Assembly: GCA_964539975.1 (NCBI GenBank)
Contig: CAZIKK010000001.1
Coordinates: 124,001 to 188,000 of the forward strand
Length of the DNA: 64,000 nt
From: 38-11 sp964539975
GTDB lineage: Bacteria; Bacillota; Clostridia; Tissierellales; Dethiosulfatibacteraceae
Direction of reading: 5' to 3'
A program made the translations under genes and the position numbers. The notes under the pieces were generated by a model. That model saw nothing but the letters and a program-made list of their open reading frames with translations, had not been told where the DNA came from and made no database searches. How positions within the stretch are numbered: position 1 is the stretch's first letter; every line of letters starts with the position of its first letter. Below are positions 23,571 through 31,477 of the stretch, one piece after another.

Positions 23571-25418
23571 TTAAATAAAGAGCTTGCTCATATTGTAGAC
23601 TAAAAATGCTGCTATATAAGCGAAACCTGTCTGATAAAGAATCGCTATACCCGTCCATTTCCATGAGTTTAACTCTCTTTTGGCCGCACCCAAAGCACCG
23701 ATACAAGGAGAAGCCAAAGCTATAAATGTCATAAATGACAATGCCGAAGACGCCGTAAATCCTTCTCTTATTGACGTAAGAAGTGCAAAACCTCCTGATT
23801 CAGAAATATCATTCAAAACGGCCAAAGTTGCGACCACCATTTCTTTAGCAACAAATCCTGTTAAAAATGCAACCGATGTCTTCCAGTCCGAAAATCCTAA
23901 TGGCCTAAATATTGGTGAAATGAATGCGCCTAAGTAGCCCAACATGCTTTCTCCTGGATTTTCAGTTAATTGAAATGTTGGTGTGAAACTTTGCAAAAAC
24001 CAGATCAGCACCGATCCTGCGAAAATAATCGTTCCTGCTTTGGTTATAAAAGCCTTGCTACGATTAAAGACTTGCCTCAAAACATTTTTTATAACGGGTG
24101 TCCTATAATCAGGTAGTTCTAGCAAAAAAACTTCTCTATGCCCTTTGAATACAAAGTGCTTCATCAAGAGTCCCGAAACAACAATAGCAAAGAATCCGAT
24201 TCCATACATGCTAAAAATGATCCAATGGGTATTCCCTGGAAAAAAAGCCGCAGCAAACATAATATATATCGGCATTTTCGCACCGCAGGATATGAATGGT
24301 GTCAAAACAATGGTCATCTTGCGTTCTTTTTCACTATCTAAGGTTCTCGCTGCCATAATACCAGGAACTGAGCAACCGGACCCAACAAACATTGGAATAA
24401 ATGATTTTCCAGTCAATCCAATCTTTCTGAATACTTTATCCAAAATGAATGATACTCTTGCCATATAGCCACTGTCTTCCAGTATTGAAATGAAAAAAAA
24501 CAAAACCATTATCTGAGGCAAAAATAGTAGAACTGCACCCACTCCACTTATCACGCCGTCAACTACAAGTGAAATAATGGTTTCATTGGCTCCAACTTGC
24601 TGTAGTCCTGAAGTTGTCAAACTTGATATTGCTCCCAATACAGTCTCAAACAATTCTTCTGAGACGCCTCCCACAAGGTTAATCGCCACATAATAAATGA
24701 TCCACATCACAAACAAAAATAGTGGAATGCCAAAGTGTTGATGTGTCAAAACCTTGTCAATGCGTTTCGACGCATCCGAGCGCATCTCTCCTAGAATCAC
24801 ATATCGACTAACCAACTGCTTTATGTAACCATATCTAAATTGGGCCATCTCATCATCTTCCACTAATTGAGAGGACTTTTTATCGTTGATGGTTTGAAGA
24901 TAATCTTGAAATGACTGGGATCTTTCAAATCCTTTTTCATTCACCAAAGCATCTAACAATTCATCCATCCCTTTATTCTTTCTAGCAGATAGCGGTATGA
25001 TCTGGATGCCCAATTCGTTTTGTAAGCCCTCCACATCAATAATTGTCCCTTCTTTTTCAATAACGTCCATCATGTTAAATACAGCAATCAGTGGTTTTCC
25101 TGTCTCAATAAGTTGAAGCGTCAAAAAAAGACTTCTTTCTATAGCTGTTGTATCCACCACATTAATAACCAAGTCCGTTTCACTCTCTCTTATGTAAGCC
25201 TCTGCGATCACTTCTTCCATAGAGTACGGAGAAATTGAATAAATCCCTGGTAGATCTGTAATGTCTATATCAATCTGTTTTTTCTTAATTTTCCCTGTTT
25301 TCTTCTCAACTGTCACCCCTGGCCAGTTACCAACGTATTGATTGCTCCCAGTTAAAGCATTAAATATCGTTGTCTTCCCACAATTGGGGTTTCCTGTCAA
25401 AACTGCATTTTTTACCAT
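23571..25418 (-). CDS. feoB: Ferrous iron transport protein B
   Basis: A 615-residue Fe(II) transporter. The cytoplasmic N-terminal G domain has G1 GNPNCGKTT (8-16), G3 DLPG, and G4 NMMD; the membrane part has the gate motifs (GSGCSVPGIMAART; TPFISCGAKMPIY) with conserved Cys. I set the start at the ATG 25416-25418 because GGAGG stands four bases upstream; the open frame extends further without signal. It is second in the operon feoA-feoB-FeoB-associated. The length is at the short end for bacteria but normal for Clostridia. Ferrous uptake suits an anoxic habitat. Confidence 0.96.
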   Translation of the reverse strand: MVKNAVLTGNPNCGKTTIFNALTGSNQYVGNWPGVTVEKKTGKIKKKQIDIDITDLPGIYSISPYSMEEVIAEAYIRESETDLVINVVDTTAIERSLFLTLQLIETGKPLIAVFNMMDVIEKEGTIIDVEGLQNELGIQIIPLSARKNKGMDELLDALVNEKGFERSQSFQDYLQTINDKKSSQLVEDDEMAQFRYGYIKQLVSRYVILGEMRSDASKRIDKVLTHQHFGIPLFLFVMWIIYYVAINLVGGVSEELFETVLGAISSLTTSGLQQVGANETIISLVVDGVISGVGAVLLFLPQIMVLFFFISILEDSGYMARVSFILDKVFRKIGLTGKSFIPMFVGSGCSVPGIMAARTLDSEKERKMTIVLTPFISCGAKMPIYIMFAAAFFPGNTHWIIFSMYGIGFFAIVVSGLLMKHFVFKGHREVFLLELPDYRTPVIKNVLRQVFNRSKAFITKAGTIIFAGSVLIWFLQSFTPTFQLTENPGESMLGYLGAFISPIFRPLGFSDWKTSVAFLTGFVAKEMVVATLAVLNDISESGGFALLTSIREGFTASSALSFMTFIALASPCIGALGAAKRELNSWKWTGIAILYQTGFAYIAAFLVYNMSKLFI

Positions 25419-25454
25419 AAGTCCTCCAATTGTATCTTTTTCAACCAAGAAATA

Positions 25455-25471
25455 AAGCGGCACAGCCGCTT
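25455..25471 (-). promoter_or_regulatory. Intercistronic hairpin between feoA and feoB
   Basis: AAGCGGC-ACA-GCCGCTT immediately follows the feoA stop codon. On the minus strand the sequence after it is TATTTCTT, so it might partly terminate or stabilise the feoA message. Confidence 0.5.
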
Positions 25472-25693
25472 TTACATTAGTATGATTTTATCCGCTTCAG
25501 ACTTTCTAAAGCATAAACTGTAACCCCTGACTGACACTTCAATTGGATCTCCCAAAGGCGCAAATTTTTCAACGGTTATTGCTTCTCCTTCTGTCAAACC
25601 AAGTTGCATCATTCTAGCCCTAACAGCTCCTTCCAACTGTATCGTTTTGATAACACCTGTTTCTCCTGGCTTCAAATCCGAAAGTTTACTCAC
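25472..25693 (-). CDS. feoA: Ferrous iron transport protein A
   Basis: A 73-residue SH3-like FeoA, a small cytoplasmic partner of FeoB. Key segments are LSDLKPGETGVI, ARMMQLGLTEG and GDPIEVSVRGYSLCFRKSEA. I chose the GTG at 25691-25693 (MSKLSDLKPG) rather than the ATG 21 bases upstream: GGAG is correctly spaced for the GTG, and the upstream ATG falls only about two bases after the predicted transcription start. The start fits the usual FeoA N terminus. Confidence 0.9.
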   Translation of the reverse strand: MSKLSDLKPGETGVIKTIQLEGAVRARMMQLGLTEGEAITVEKFAPLGDPIEVSVRGYSLCFRKSEADKIILM

Positions 25694-25723
25694 CTTACAC
25701 TCTCCATCCTTCATCTTGTCATC

Positions 25724-25752
25724 ATATTAAACTAAATGATAACATTTGTCAA
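25724..25752 (-). promoter_or_regulatory. Promoter of the feo operon with palindrome in the spacer
   Basis: TTGACA (25747-25752) and TAATAT (25724-25729) are 17 bases apart on the minus strand. The spacer holds the inverted repeat AAATG-ATAA-CATTT (25734-25747), a possible iron or redox regulator site; it does not match a Fur or DtxR consensus well. Confidence 0.65.
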
Positions 25753-25772
25753 TAAGCATTTTGTTGCAATCA

Positions 25773-27125
25773 TCATTCTCCTGCAATAGAAAGGTTTTGA
25801 ATCCAAATGGAAGGAGAGCCTATATAGGCATTGGATGGCAACGTGAATTTTAAATCACTTCCAATCCTCTCTATATTTTTCAACAATTGGAAAAAATTCC
25901 CAGATACAGTAATTTGATTTACTGGTTTGACAATCTTTCCTTCTTCTACATAATAACCATAGCACGACAAAGAAAAATCACCTGAAACTGGATTTAAACC
26001 TGAATGTAATCCTTGTAAATCTATTATTACAAGTCCCTTGGACATTTCCATTATCATTTGATCCAAATTTAACTTGCCAGGTTCGAAATAAAAATTAGTC
26101 GGTGAAATTCCTATTGAAGATTTGTACGAGCCTCTGCTGGCATGACCCGTGCTTTCAATCCCTGATTTTTTTGCTGTTTTGAGATTGTGCATATACGTCT
26201 TTAATATGCCATCCTTCACAATTTCATTTCGCTTGGTAGGGAACCCTTCATCATCGAAAAATCGAGTGCTAAAACCCTTCTCCATATGTGGATCATCAAT
26301 AATATTCAAATCGTCTACAGCAATTTTATCACCAATTTTGCCTTTTAAGAGCGATAAATCTTTTTGTACATTCTCTGCTGAGAATACGCTCGAAAAAGCC
26401 TCTAGCAAATCAGCAGCCGCATTATTCTTTATAATGACCGGATAATCACCTGACTTGACACTGCTCGCCCCCAACATCGCTATTGCTTCTTCCACTGCCT
26501 CTTTTGCAATAGCTTTTGTGTCTAAGTCTGTGAATTTTTCTCCTACTCTATATGACATGCCTGTTTTAATTTCTTCTCCTTCTTTGGCAACCACGCCTAA
26601 GTACGTATATGCCAAGTTTGCCTGATGACAAAGATCCAGACCTTTTGAGTTGACAATCTTGGATTTTACAATTAACTCCCCGTAAACACAATATTGCACT
26701 TTTTGGATTCTTGAATCCATGTTTTTTGCCATGGATTCCATTTCTAACATACCTTGTATTTTGTCTTCTTGAGTAGATCTATCTTCTAAGTCTATTTTAT
26801 TATCTCTGGTCTTGTACTCTCCTGCCCCTTCAAAAATTCTTTCCTCATCATCTGAGTCAATAATTAAAGCATTGTCCATAGCGTTATCCACTAAAAATTG
26901 CACAGAAAAATCATCCAACTTTTCGGTGTAAGCGTACCCCATTTTTTCAGCGTAATGTGTGCGAAATGAAACCCCACCACTTTTTGACACGCTGTAATTA
27001 TCTATTTCACCATCAAATACCTTCATCGTCAGTTCTTCCGAGTCAGAATAGTACAATTCCATATCTTTTAATCCTTTTTCTCTCCCGTATGCCAATACTT
27101 TATCGACAAATTTTTTATCAAGCAT
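25773..27125 (-). CDS. tldE: TldE/PmbA-family metalloprotease subunit
   Basis: A 450-residue PmbA/TldE-like protein, partner of TldD in a heterodimeric metalloprotease that processes modified peptides or removes leader peptides in other bacteria. It lacks the HExxxH zinc site, as expected for the E subunit. Segments DGEIDNYSVSKSGGVSFR and GLHSGLNPVSGDFSLSCYGYYVEEGK are family hallmarks. The ATG at 27123-27125 follows AAGGTGAG; it overlaps the end of tldD by 8 bases. Substrate here unknown; no peptide-antibiotic genes are in the window. Confidence 0.88.
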   Translation of the reverse strand: MLDKKFVDKVLAYGREKGLKDMELYYSDSEELTMKVFDGEIDNYSVSKSGGVSFRTHYAEKMGYAYTEKLDDFSVQFLVDNAMDNALIIDSDDEERIFEGAGEYKTRDNKIDLEDRSTQEDKIQGMLEMESMAKNMDSRIQKVQYCVYGELIVKSKIVNSKGLDLCHQANLAYTYLGVVAKEGEEIKTGMSYRVGEKFTDLDTKAIAKEAVEEAIAMLGASSVKSGDYPVIIKNNAAADLLEAFSSVFSAENVQKDLSLLKGKIGDKIAVDDLNIIDDPHMEKGFSTRFFDDEGFPTKRNEIVKDGILKTYMHNLKTAKKSGIESTGHASRGSYKSSIGISPTNFYFEPGKLNLDQMIMEMSKGLVIIDLQGLHSGLNPVSGDFSLSCYGYYVEEGKIVKPVNQITVSGNFFQLLKNIERIGSDLKFTLPSNAYIGSPSIWIQNLSIAGE

Positions 27126-28518
27126 TATTCTCACCTTCCCTTCCTCCAACGGTTATTTCTGATACACGAATCATCGGTTGCCCCACATTAGCCGGAATGC
27201 TTCCGCTCAAAGACCCACACATGCCTTGTCCCAAAGATAGATTGTTTCCAACCATGTCAATTTTTTGTAATACATCAATTCCCGTTCCAATAAGGGTTGC
27301 ACCTCTCACAGGTGTTGTGATCTTTCCATTTTCTATTTTATACCCTTCCATAACCGCAAAATTAAATTCTCCCGTTGCAGGATTGACAGATCCACCACCC
27401 ATGTACTTAGCGTATAATCCTTTTTCTGTATTTGCAATGATCTCATTAGGGGTCATTGTCCCATTATCAATAAAAGTATTTGTCATTCTTGATGTTGGGG
27501 CAAAACGATAGGACTGACGCCTGCTAGATCCTGTCACATCCATTTGCATTCTTCTTCCGTTCAATTTATCAACCATATAATTTCTCAAAATACCATTCTC
27601 AATCAAAACATTCCTTGTTGTCTCATTTCCTTCATCATCAATGTTCGCCGATCCCCAACCATTTTTAATGGTTCCATCATCTATTGCAGTTACTAGTTTT
27701 GATGCAACCTGTTGACCAATCTTATCTGCAAATATTGAATTGCCTTTTGCGACAGACGTTGCTTCAAGACCATGCCCGCAAGCTTCATGAAAGATAACAC
27801 CTCCAAAGCCGTTGTCAATAACCACTGTCATCTTCCCACTTGGGCTGTAAGGTGCCAGCATCATAGACTTTGCAATTCTAGCTGATTCTCTCCCATAATA
27901 ATCAATATCCAAATTCTCAAAAAACTCAAACCCTTGTCCTGAACCTGGTCCAAAGTAACCTGATTGCATTTCACCCTTCTTTGAAGCGACAGCCTGTACT
28001 GCCAGTCTTGATTTCACACGTTTATCTTCTTTCATCAACCCTTCACTGTTGGCAATAAGAATTTGTTGTGTGCTATCCATGTAGCTAGCTGTCACTTGTG
28101 TGATGATCTCATCATAAGTATCAGCTGCTTGATAGGCTTGCCTAAGAACATCAACTTTTCTTCTTTTATCCACTGTTTCTGGAAAAATTGATATAGGATT
28201 AATTTTATTCGGTATGCTTACATGATGAAGGGCTGAAATTTGAAGCTTTTTATTGTTTCTAATAGCCGCTGCAGCCATTTTTGCTGTTTCTATCAATGAT
28301 TCTTCTGTAGCGGTGTTTGTATAGGCATACACGCTAAAAAATGCATTGAAAACTCTTATTCCCACACCATAATCTCGTCCAGAAACTGTATTTTCAATAA
28401 CCCCTCCCACTAATGATATTCCTGTGTTGGTTTTATCTTCAACAAAAACTTCCGCAAAATCACCCCCAGTTGATAATGCGGCTGTCAATACTCTTTCTAT
28501 GGTTGTTTTACTTAACAT
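27118..28518 (-). CDS. tldD: TldD-family metalloprotease catalytic subunit
   Basis: A 466-residue TldD. The zinc-binding HEACGH motif lies in GGVIFHEACGHGLEATSVAKG, and the C-terminal metal ligand region is the conserved GGSVNPATGEFNFAV. It forms the active subunit with the TldE-like protein encoded next. I chose the ATG at 28516-28518, preceded by AAGGAGG; the open frame extends into the upstream alarmone synthetase gene but without a ribosome site. It begins 19 bases after that gene, so the three are probably one operon. Confidence 0.9.
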   Translation of the reverse strand: MLSKTTIERVLTAALSTGGDFAEVFVEDKTNTGISLVGGVIENTVSGRDYGVGIRVFNAFFSVYAYTNTATEESLIETAKMAAAAIRNNKKLQISALHHVSIPNKINPISIFPETVDKRRKVDVLRQAYQAADTYDEIITQVTASYMDSTQQILIANSEGLMKEDKRVKSRLAVQAVASKKGEMQSGYFGPGSGQGFEFFENLDIDYYGRESARIAKSMMLAPYSPSGKMTVVIDNGFGGVIFHEACGHGLEATSVAKGNSIFADKIGQQVASKLVTAIDDGTIKNGWGSANIDDEGNETTRNVLIENGILRNYMVDKLNGRRMQMDVTGSSRRQSYRFAPTSRMTNTFIDNGTMTPNEIIANTEKGLYAKYMGGGSVNPATGEFNFAVMEGYKIENGKITTPVRGATLIGTGIDVLQKIDMVGNNLSLGQGMCGSLSGSIPANVGQPMIRVSEITVGGREGENNA

Positions 28519-28537
28519 GTTTGCCTCCTTAAAGCTT

Positions 28538-29329
28538 TTACTCAAGAAACAATCTTTGCTGAATCGTTTCAAGTTTTCGATTCAACGCTCTCAGATCATC
28601 CATTGTGCCTGTCTCTCTACTACAATAGAACTCTTCTTGAAGTTGTTCTATTTCTTCCTTTTCTAAATTGCCACTAAAAAACAATGTCTGAATCTTCTTA
28701 ATGATTCGGGCAACTAAGTCAGATCTTACCATGAACAGTTCTTGAGCATCCATAATTTCAAATTTTATGCGAGACATTTCTTCATCTAATCTGTTAGCCG
28801 TTTCTGCTGCGTCGCTCAATCGAGCTTTCAAATCTGCAGGCATGTTTTTGCCAAACTTGTAATTTATGGAATGTTCAATCGTTGCCCAAAAATTCATTGC
28901 AAGGGTTCTGATCTGAATTTCTGCTAAAATATCCCTTTGACCGTATGCGGTTAAAACCGTATAGTTAATTATTATATGGTAGCTGCGGTAACCACTTTCC
29001 TTTTTGTTGGTAATATAATCTCTTTCTTCTACAATCGTCAAATCCTTGTTATGTCGTGATCTTATATGCTCCACAACAACAGGAATGTCATCCACTAGTT
29101 GACAAATAATTCTAATACCTGCAATGTCTTCTACTTGCTCAGGCTCCACACCTTTTCTTCTTGCTTTTTCGATAATAGTCGAAATCTTTTTTACCCTTCC
29201 AGTAACAAATTCGATCGGAGAGTATTCATTCATATTCCAATACTCTCGTCGAATGCTCCTGAATTTAGTCTTCAATTCATCTACTGCTTGTTCATATGGA
29301 AATAAAAATACATCCCAATTCTTAATCAT
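28538..29329 (-). CDS. Small alarmone synthetase, RelA/SpoT nucleotidyltransferase domain (RelQ/YjbM-like)
   Basis: A 263-residue single-domain (p)ppGpp synthetase-like protein with no HD hydrolase or TGS/ACT domains. Synthetase motifs: RVKKISTIIEKARRKG, DIAGIRIICQL, ESGYRSYHIIINY and EIQIRTLAMNFWATIEHSINYK, including the catalytic Glu of EIQIRT. A helical C-terminal extension (about 190-263) is likely coiled, as in RelQ oligomers. It makes (p)ppGpp from GTP/GDP and ATP under stress, by family analogy. It leads an apparent operon with tldD-tldE, which is an uncommon link. The ATG follows GGGAG. Confidence 0.87.
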   Translation of the reverse strand: MIKNWDVFLFPYEQAVDELKTKFRSIRREYWNMNEYSPIEFVTGRVKKISTIIEKARRKGVEPEQVEDIAGIRIICQLVDDIPVVVEHIRSRHNKDLTIVEERDYITNKKESGYRSYHIIINYTVLTAYGQRDILAEIQIRTLAMNFWATIEHSINYKFGKNMPADLKARLSDAAETANRLDEEMSRIKFEIMDAQELFMVRSDLVARIIKKIQTLFFSGNLEKEEIEQLQEEFYCSRETGTMDDLRALNRKLETIQQRLFLE

Positions 29330-29359
29330 GTCAAACTCCCATCTTCTAATCTACCCCCT

Positions 29360-29388
29360 ATTATATAAAACTAATTGAGTTTTTGAAA
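29360..29388 (-). promoter_or_regulatory. Probable promoter of the alarmone synthetase operon
   Basis: Perfect TATAAT (29360-29365) with a weak -35 TTTCAA (29383-29388) at 17 bases on the minus strand. Confidence 0.5.
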
Positions 29389-29403
29389 GTTTTAATTTAT
29401 ACT
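29375..29403 (+). promoter_or_regulatory. Promoter of the FAH-family gene
   Basis: TTGAGT (29375-29380) and TATACT (29398-29403), 17 bases apart, overlapping the divergent promoter. Confidence 0.55.
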
Positions 29404-29431
29404 TGTTCTAATGAAAAACGAGGAGGCCCCT

Positions 29432-30328
29432 ATGTATTTCCTAAGATATGAGCATAAAAACACGATCCATTTAGGCTTTATGGATAGGCGTCAAGAGAAA
29501 ATATTACCGTTTGATCTCTTCCCAGAAACAATCGGATTAACTGACATGAATACATTAATAGAAAAGTTTTCAGACTCCCTATACTTAGATATGAAATCTT
29601 TATTGGGTAAACATTCATCGTCTGCATTATCTCTTGAGGATGTCCGTGTTTTAACACCTATTCCATATACAAAAAGGAATATTTTCTGTTTAGGTAAAAA
29701 CTATATGGATCACATTCAAGAAATGAAGCATGTTACAAATGTAAGTGGCAACATACCGAAGCATCCTATTTATTTCAGCAAATCTTGTTTTCCCGCTATT
29801 GGCCCTGACGAAACGGTCATTGTTGACAAGAATGTCACTAATTTTGTTGATTATGAGGTGGAATTAGCCATAATTATTGGGAAAACCGGCATCAATATCT
29901 CTATGGAAAAAGCCTATGATTTTATCTTTGGATACACCATCGCCAACGATTTTTCAGCAAGAGATCTTCAGACAAAGCATACCCAATGGTTGAAAGGTAA
30001 AACACTGGACACTTTTTCTGCTTTAGGTCCTTTCGTTCTTCACCATTCCTCTGTAAAAAAACCAGTAGACCTTGCCATTGAAAGCTATGTAAATGGCGAA
30101 TTGCGTCAGTCAGCTAGAACATCTCAGCTCATCTTTGATATCCCAACCATCATCTCCGACCTATCAAAAGGATTGACACTGCATCCTGGAGACATTATTC
30201 TGACTGGTACCCCTGCAGGTGTAGGTATGGGCTTCAATCCACCAAAACCACTTAAAAATGGGGATCTCGTCACTTGTAAAATTGAATCTCTTGGTTCTTT
30301 AAGCAATAGAATAAGGGAAGTGCTTTAA
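29432..30328 (+). CDS. Fumarylacetoacetate hydrolase family protein
   Basis: A 298-residue FAH-superfamily enzyme. Conserved metal/active-site segments: FCLGKNYMDHIQEM, VDYEVELAIIIGKTG (Glu metal ligands), GYTIANDFSARDLQ and ILTGTPAGVGMGF. Members hydrolyse C-C bonds in 2,4-diketones or act as 2-hydroxyhepta-2,4-diene isomerases or oxaloacetate decarboxylases; the precise reaction cannot be told. I chose the ATG at 29432, since GAGGAGG sits five bases before it. It stands alone between its promoter and a hairpin shared with the convergent asd. Confidence 0.85.
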   Translation: MYFLRYEHKNTIHLGFMDRRQEKILPFDLFPETIGLTDMNTLIEKFSDSLYLDMKSLLGKHSSSALSLEDVRVLTPIPYTKRNIFCLGKNYMDHIQEMKHVTNVSGNIPKHPIYFSKSCFPAIGPDETVIVDKNVTNFVDYEVELAIIIGKTGINISMEKAYDFIFGYTIANDFSARDLQTKHTQWLKGKTLDTFSALGPFVLHHSSVKKPVDLAIESYVNGELRQSARTSQLIFDIPTIISDLSKGLTLHPGDIILTGTPAGVGMGFNPPKPLKNGDLVTCKIESLGSLSNRIREVL

Positions 30329-30339
30329 GCACTTCCCTT
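30313..30339. terminator. Convergent hairpin between the FAH-family gene and asd
   Basis: AAGGGAAGTGCTT and AAGCACTTCCCTT form a near-perfect palindrome that contains the + strand stop codon in its loop. T-runs are short, so termination strength is uncertain. Confidence 0.65.
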
Positions 30340-30345
30340 TGATTA

Positions 30346-31359
30346 CTAGTGTTTCAGATTGCTGTAAACCAATTCAGCAATCTGAATGGCATTTGTGGCC
30401 GCACCTTTTCTCACCTGGTCGCCGCAACACCACAAAGCTAATGCATTTTTGGCTGAAAAGTCCTTTCTAATCCGTCCCACATAGATAAGGTCTTGGTTAG
30501 ACGTTTCCAAAGGCATGGGATATCTGTTGTGTTCAAGATCATCTACCAACTTCACCCCTTTAGCATGTTTGAGAAGTTCCTTAGCTTTATCGACCGTGAT
30601 CTCATTCTGAGTCTCTATTGTAATAGATTCTGAATGACTCCTGTAAACAGGAACACGAACACATGTGCAATTGACTTTTAGATCCTCGTTATGCAGAATT
30701 TTCTTACCTTCATTCTGCATTTTCATTTCTTCTTCTGAGTACCCCTCTTCATTAAATGGCCCAATATGTGGAATGAGATTGTAAGCAATCTGATACTGAA
30801 ATGTCGTTGCATCGACTGGCTTGTCGTTCATGATTGACTCGATTTGAGAATCCAGCTCTTCTACCCCTGCCACACCTGCTCCTGAAACCGCTTGATAAGT
30901 TGATACAACCATTCTTTGAATTGGACTATATTTATTTAGCTCATTAATAGCTGTCATCGCAATTATGGTTGAGCAATTTGGATTGGCAATAATTCCTTTG
31001 TGTTTTTTTGCGTCTTGTGGATTTACTTCAGGCACAACTAGAGGTACTTCTTCTTCTAATCTAAAAGCACTACTGTTGTCAATAACTACAACTCCTTTTT
31101 GTGCAGCGATTGGACTAAACTTTTTACTAATCCCACTTCCAACAGCCACTAAAAGAATGTCTAATCCGTTAAAAGCATCTTCACTTACTTCTTGAACCAC
31201 CAAACTTTTATCTTGCCATTTAATTTGTTTTCCTGCACTTTTTGAGCTAGCCAATAGTCTAAGTTCAGCTACTGGGAAATCTCTTTCGTCCAATATTTTC
31301 AGCATTTCCTCCCCAACAGCGCCTGTCGCTCCTAAAATACCCATATTCACACGTTTCAT
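30346..31359 (-). CDS. asd: Aspartate-semialdehyde dehydrogenase
   Basis: A 337-residue enzyme that reduces aspartyl phosphate to aspartate semialdehyde with NADPH, the branch point to lysine/diaminopimelate, threonine and methionine. The NADP motif GILGATGAVGEEML is at the N terminus, the active-site Cys in NPNCSTI, and the QAVSGAG segment contributes the oxyanion region. The start at 31357-31359 follows GGAGG by five bases. It has its own promoter, and no other pathway gene is nearby. Confidence 0.95.
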   Translation of the reverse strand: MKRVNMGILGATGAVGEEMLKILDERDFPVAELRLLASSKSAGKQIKWQDKSLVVQEVSEDAFNGLDILLVAVGSGISKKFSPIAAQKGVVVIDNSSAFRLEEEVPLVVPEVNPQDAKKHKGIIANPNCSTIIAMTAINELNKYSPIQRMVVSTYQAVSGAGVAGVEELDSQIESIMNDKPVDATTFQYQIAYNLIPHIGPFNEEGYSEEEMKMQNEGKKILHNEDLKVNCTCVRVPVYRSHSESITIETQNEITVDKAKELLKHAKGVKLVDDLEHNRYPMPLETSNQDLIYVGRIRKDFSAKNALALWCCGDQVRKGAATNAIQIAELVYSNLKH

Positions 31360-31397
31360 TCTGTCCTCCAGTGTCATATTCTCTAATTTTATGAGCT

Positions 31398-31425
31398 ATT
31401 ATATCATGGATGTTAACACATTCAA
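31398..31425 (-). promoter_or_regulatory. Sigma-A promoter for asd
   Basis: TTGAAT (31420-31425) and perfect TATAAT (31398-31403), 16 bases apart on the minus strand. Confidence 0.68.
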
Positions 31426-31477
31426 ATAGAAATTTGTCTTATTTATAAATACATTTGTTTGTTGTTTAATGACACTG

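Noticed and set aside
25734..25747. Fur box at the feo promoter
   Set aside because: The palindrome is only 5-4-5 and poorly matches GATAATGATAATCATTATC, so I report it only as an unnamed palindrome.
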